The translations under genes and the position numbers were made by a program. Positions 60,905-64,000 of a DNA stretch of 64,000 nucleotides are shown here, piece after piece. This stretch comes from CAWCWK01 sp963842125 (GTDB lineage Bacteria > Pseudomonadota > Alphaproteobacteria > Rhizobiales > CAWCWK01). The stretch covers positions 1,302,001-1,366,000 of the forward strand of contig CAWJFE010000001.1 in NCBI GenBank assembly GCA_963842125.1. The letters run 5' to 3'. How positions within the stretch are numbered: position 1 is the stretch's first letter; each line of letters starts with the position of its first letter. The notes beneath the pieces were generated by a model that was given only the letters and a program-made list of their open reading frames with translations, made no database searches and had not been told where the DNA came from.

Positions 60905-61708
60905 ATGTCGATGTCTCAGACGATTGCACCTCATCTCCCCTATCTGCGCCGCTACGCGCGCGCGCTCGCCGGCAATCAGGCGAGTGGGGATGCCTATGTC
61001 GTCTCGGTGCTGGAAACCCTGGTGGCGGCGCCCGAGTCGTTCCCGGCCGATCAGGACCCGCGCATAGCGGTCTATCAGGTGTTCTCCCGCATCTGGAATT
61101 CGGTCGCCGTCAATCTCGACGAGACGGATGCCGATACGACGCTGGCCGCGCAGCGCCATCTCGACGCCATCACGCCCATGCCACGCCAGGCCTTCCTGCT
61201 GACGGCGGTCGAGGGTTTCTCGAACGCCGATGCCGCCACGATCCTCAGCCTCGACAGTCAGCAGTTGCGCGAGCTGCTCGATCAGGCGGGCGAGGAGATC
61301 GCCAGCCAGATGGCGACCGACGTTCTCATCATCGAGGACGAGCCGATCATCGCGATGGATCTCGAAGCCCTCGTCGAGGGGCTCGGCCACACCGTCAACG
61401 GCGTCGCCCGCACGCACGCGGAAGCGATCCGCGCCGTCGAGACCCGCCAGCCCGGCTTGGTCCTGGCCGACATCCAACTCGCCGACGGCTCATCGGGCCT
61501 CGACGCCGTCAACGAGATGCTGGGCTCGTTCGAGGTGCCGGTCATCTTCATCACCGCCTACCCGGAGCGCCTGCTGACCGGCGAGCGGCCGGAGCCGGCC
61601 TTCCTCATCACCAAGCCGTTCCAGGCCGACACGGTGAAGGCGATCATCAGCCAGGCGCTCTTCTTCAACCAGAAGGCCTATACCGGCGAAAGCCGCGCCA
61701 GCGCCTGA
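60905..61708 (+). CDS. phyR: Anti-anti-sigma response regulator PhyR
   Basis: This 267-residue protein has the PhyR layout: an N-terminal sigma-like domain (about 5-125, IAPHLPYLRRYARALAGNQA) and a C-terminal receiver (about 138-255). The receiver has acidic residues Glu144/Asp145, phospho-acceptor Asp189 (LVLADIQLADG), Thr in FITAYPE and Lys in ITKPF. When phosphorylated the sigma-like domain binds NepR and frees EcfG. The start MSMSQTIAPH agrees with the family. Divergent from nepR-ecfG. Confidence 0.94.
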   Translation: MSMSQTIAPHLPYLRRYARALAGNQASGDAYVVSVLETLVAAPESFPADQDPRIAVYQVFSRIWNSVAVNLDETDADTTLAAQRHLDAITPMPRQAFLLTAVEGFSNADAATILSLDSQQLRELLDQAGEEIASQMATDVLIIEDEPIIAMDLEALVEGLGHTVNGVARTHAEAIRAVETRQPGLVLADIQLADGSSGLDAVNEMLGSFEVPVIFITAYPERLLTGERPEPAFLITKPFQADTVKAIISQALFFNQKAYTGESRASA

Positions 61709-61734
61709 CGGGCTCGGTTGAGCCCGTTCCCGCG

Positions 61735-62367
61735 CTACCGCCTGCGCCTCGGGGCGTTCTGCGCATAAAGAAAGCCGGTCGCGGCGGCCAGCAGGCCTAG
61801 CTGTACGCTGGACAGCCCGCGCACATGCCGCGTGCCCTCCAGGAGGATGGCGCGGGCGGTGTCGTTCTCGACCTCGTCCGAGACTGCCGCCATGACGGCC
61901 TGCAACGTACCTTGCGCCTCGGCCCGCGGATCGTCCGACGCAGGCTGTGTCGGCGGCGGTGTTATCGGTGATGGGCCGGCGGGCGGCGTCGGTGCGGGCG
62001 AGGCGACATCGGCAACAGTCGCGGCGACGACCGCGCTATCGGCGTCGGTTTCTGCGGGCGTAGCGCTCTCCTCCGGCGTGGCGGGCTTGCGCCCGACCAC
62101 GGCCGCGAAGCCGACGCAGAGGAGCGCCAGAACGAAGAGCAGTCCCGCTATGGCCGAGGCCGCCCAAAGTGGGCCGATCTCATCCCGCAGGAAGACGAAC
62201 GCCGCGAAGCTCGCATAGCCGAGCGCGAAGAGCGACAGCACGACGGCGATCATGCTCAGCACGGCGCGCCGCAGCGCCTGCACCGCCTCTCGCCGGGCCC
62301 GAGCGAGCGCCTTGTCGAGCGTGGCTTCCGCCTCGGCGCGGATCTGGCGGCGCAGATTGTCGAGCAT
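61735..62367 (-). CDS. Two-helix membrane protein with Pro/Ala-rich linker
   Basis: This 210-residue protein has an amphipathic charged N-terminus, two helices (about 35-60 and 68-92), and an Ala/Pro/Thr-rich segment (about 95-150). A C-terminal hydrophobic stretch LGLLAAATGFLYAQNAPRRRR ends in a basic tail. It overall resembles the phage-holin-superfamily/YqjE type without phage context. It lies 6 bp downstream of the DUF883-like gene and forms a pair with it. Confidence 0.65.
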   Translation of the reverse strand: MLDNLRRQIRAEAEATLDKALARARREAVQALRRAVLSMIAVVLSLFALGYASFAAFVFLRDEIGPLWAASAIAGLLFVLALLCVGFAAVVGRKPATPEESATPAETDADSAVVAATVADVASPAPTPPAGPSPITPPPTQPASDDPRAEAQGTLQAVMAAVSDEVENDTARAILLEGTRHVRGLSSVQLGLLAAATGFLYAQNAPRRRR

Positions 62368-62373
62368 GACCCG

Positions 62374-62880
62374 TCAGCGCCGACGCAGGAAGGCGCCGAC
62401 GACGAAGCCGAAGCCGAGGGCACCGAGCACGGTCGCCAGCGGATTGCGCTCCGCGATCTGCACGGCATCGCGCGCCGCCGTCGTCACCTGCTGCTCGAGC
62501 GTCGTGCCCAGCGCTCCGACGCTGGCCTGTCCGCGCTGGAGCGCGTCCTGCCCTTGCGCGATGGCGGCGCCGGCCATCTGGCTGGCCGAGTCGACCGCCG
62601 TTCGGATGGGCGAGCCTCCGGTATCGGCCGGCGCCGAGGATGGCGCTTCGGGCGACGCGGTGATCGCCGCGTTGGTCTGGAGATCGAGGAGGAGCGCGAC
62701 CGTCTCCGTCAACTGTCCGACATCGCGGCGCAGTTGCGTGATTTCGCGCGAGGCCGTCTCGCTCATGGCCAAGGCCTCATCGGCGTCCAGTCGCTCGCTC
62801 AGCGCCGCCTGCGCCATCACGCTCGACGCCGGGACCGGCTGATCGTCGTCCTGCGATCCCGATGTGGTTCGCTCGCTCAT
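62374..62880 (-). CDS. YqjD/ElaB-like (DUF883) membrane-anchored protein
   Basis: This 168-residue protein has a polar, largely helical N-terminal part (Glu/Ala/Gln rich) and a C-terminal anchor ERNPLATVLGALGFGFVVGA followed by RRR. That is the hallmark of ElaB/YqjD/DUF883 stress-induced inner-membrane proteins, which can dock ribosomes in E. coli. It is paired with the YqjE-like gene downstream, as in yqjD-yqjE operons. ATG 62880 is preferred over 62904 because of its position after AAGGCG. Confidence 0.72.
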   Translation of the reverse strand: MSERTTSGSQDDDQPVPASSVMAQAALSERLDADEALAMSETASREITQLRRDVGQLTETVALLLDLQTNAAITASPEAPSSAPADTGGSPIRTAVDSASQMAGAAIAQGQDALQRGQASVGALGTTLEQQVTTAARDAVQIAERNPLATVLGALGFGFVVGAFLRRR

Positions 62881-62950
62881 CGCCTTGTCGTCCCTCGATC
62901 TCACAGCCCGATATCGGCTTGCCCCGCGACCCTACCACGTCCGCTCGGCC

Positions 62951-62986
62951 AAAAAAAAACCCGCGGCCTTGGGGGAAGCCGCGGGT
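62951..62986 (-). terminator. Strong intrinsic terminator of the M20 hydrolase gene
   Basis: On the minus strand a perfect 9-bp stem (62978-62986 with 62959-62967) with a 10-nt loop is followed by a run of nine T. It lies about 145 bp past the M20 gene stop and 70 bp before the DUF883-like gene, isolating the two. Confidence 0.9.
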
Positions 62987-63128
62987 AAGACCCGGATCGC
63001 ATATAGGGGGGACAGGTGGGGGAGCGATCCGTGCCGTATCAATTAGTGAACGTACACCCTTTGCCTCAGTTCCGCCACACATCAAAAAAATTTCGTCGTG
63101 GCCGAAATGCCTCTATCGGAGGCGCGAA

Positions 63129-64000
63129 CTAGCGAAGCGGCATGGAGCGCTCGGCCACCTGCGCCCAGTAGGAAATGCCGAGGGGGATGATGTCGTCGTT
63201 GAAGTCGTAGGCCGGGTGGTGGAGGCCGGCGCTGTCGCCATTGCCGACGAAGATGAAGGCGCCCGGCCGCTCGTTGAGCATGAAGGAGAAATCCTCCCCG
63301 CCCATCACCGGCGTGATGTCGGCCTCGACCTTGTCCGTGCCGACGAGATCGCGGGCGATCTGCGTACAGAAGGCGGCCTCGTCCGCATCGTTCGCCGTCA
63401 CCGGGTAGTCGCGCCGGTAGTGCAGCTTGGCGGTCACGTCGTGTGCGCGCCCGATCGCCTCGACGATCTCGCCGAGCCGGGCTTCGGCCATGTCGCGAAC
63501 GTGCGGGCGCAGCGAGCGGACGGTCCCCTTCAGCGTCGCCTCCTGCGGGATGACGTTGTCGGTGAAGCCGGCGTTGAACATGGTGAGCGACACGACGCAG
63601 GATTCGAGCGGATCGACATTGCGCGACACGATCTGCTGCACGCCCTGCACGATGGCGGCGCCGGCCAGCACGGGATCGCGTCCCCAGTGCGGGCGGGCGG
63701 CATGGGCGCCCTTGCCCTCGATCTCGATCTCGATCCGGTCGGCCGCCGCCATCATCGGGCCGGGGCGGAGGCCGAACTGGCCCTCGGGCATGCCCGGATA
63801 GTTGTGCATGCCGAAGACTTTGGTAATGCCGAAGCGGGTGAGGAGCCCATCGTCGATCATCGCCTTCGCGCCCGCACCGCCCTCTTCGGCCGGCTGGAAG
63901 ACGACGACGACGGTACCGGCGAAATTGCGCGTTTCGGAGAGATATTTGGCCGCCCCGAGCAGCATGGCGGTATGCCCGTCATGGCCGCAGGCGTGCATGA
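63129..64000 (-). CDS. M20D amidohydrolase (hippurate/N-acyl-amino-acid hydrolase family), 5' end cut by window
   Basis: The C-terminal 290 residues of an M20 metallopeptidase-family amidohydrolase are present. The frame begins at the conserved MHACGHDGHTAMLLGAA motif (His/Asp ligands), then FQPAEEGGAGAKAMIDDG with the catalytic Glu pair. The HNYPGMPEGQF and ITPVMGGEDFSFML motifs carry further metal ligands. Members remove acyl groups from amino acids or cleave indole-acetyl conjugates. The first 100 or so residues lie beyond the window. A strong terminator follows. Confidence 0.9.
   Translation of the reverse strand, partial: MHACGHDGHTAMLLGAAKYLSETRNFAGTVVVVFQPAEEGGAGAKAMIDDGLLTRFGITKVFGMHNYPGMPEGQFGLRPGPMMAAADRIEIEIEGKGAHAARPHWGRDPVLAGAAIVQGVQQIVSRNVDPLESCVVSLTMFNAGFTDNVIPQEATLKGTVRSLRPHVRDMAEARLGEIVEAIGRAHDVTAKLHYRRDYPVTANDADEAAFCTQIARDLVGTDKVEADITPVMGGEDFSFMLNERPGAFIFVGNGDSAGLHHPAYDFNDDIIPLGISYWAQVAERSMPLR

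Noticed and set aside
61735..62367. Phage holin, hinting at a prophage
   Set aside because: No lysin, structural or integrase genes nearby; pairing with a DUF883-like gene fits a YqjD/YqjE-type pair.

Overview
The window is high-GC, densely coded DNA from an alphaproteobacterium. A NepR / EcfG sigma / PhyR general-stress module sits beside a HisKA_2-type sensor kinase, which is a hallmark of the class. A complete glpRDSTPQUV-type glycerol ABC operon, TRAP and CUT1 sugar transporters and a YqiJ/YqiK-type flotillin locus point to Hyphomicrobiales (Rhizobiales), perhaps an Aurantimonas/Aureimonas-like genus. That genus placement is inference. I see no rRNA or tRNA gene, CRISPR array, prophage or transposase.

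Layout. 0.3-3 kb: an RTX-repeat secreted protein and an alpha/beta hydrolase. 3.3-17.9 kb: sugar catabolism. RbsD/FucU mutarotase, ribokinase-family kinase and a four-gene CUT1 ABC transporter run on the plus strand. They are followed by a xylulokinase-like FGGY kinase, a cupin-type glucose-6-phosphate isomerase homologue and a shikimate-dehydrogenase-like gene with a frameshift. A PdxA2-like dehydrogenase with a DctPQM TRAP transporter comes next, read away from a divergent GntR/FCD regulator. 17.9-24 kb: DEDDh exonuclease, GAF-PAS-GGDEF-EAL protein, cupin, and a flavin monooxygenase fused in frame to a DMT transporter. 24-26.6 kb: a scar where a decayed RTX gene and a decayed yqiJ meet head to head, then an intact flotillin. 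26.8-38 kb: PhoD-like phosphatase, TAXI-TRAP transporter, DbpA-like helicase, MFS transporter, an exported repeat protein, a transglycosylase-like protein and a DUF2336 protein.

38-47.5 kb: the glycerol operon glpR-D-S-T-P-Q-U-V on the minus strand, with a good palindromic operator upstream of glpR. A small GIY-YIG endonuclease gene with a REPIN-like pair of inverted palindromes sits between glpQ and glpU. 47.5-52.5 kb: a VTT-domain membrane protein, a ZIP-like membrane protein, a Crp/Fnr regulator, a HutF-like amidohydrolase that has lost its metal ligands, and two small membrane proteins. 52.9-62.9 kb: a stress region. It holds a phospholipase D-like enzyme, topoisomerase IB, a 57-residue membrane peptide, a PNPOx-fold stress protein, an AI-2E-type transporter, the sensor kinase, ecfG, nepR, phyR and two membrane proteins. 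Exact or near-exact EcfG promoters (GGAAC-N16/17-CGTT) precede several of these genes. The window ends inside an M20 amidohydrolase.

The points most worth following are the GIY-YIG/REPIN-like unit inside the glycerol operon, the divergent perfect EcfG promoters, the RTX/yqiJ scar, the FMO-transporter fusion, the inactive-looking HutF relative, and a 110-bp intergenic repeat whose ends supply the stop codons of flanking genes.
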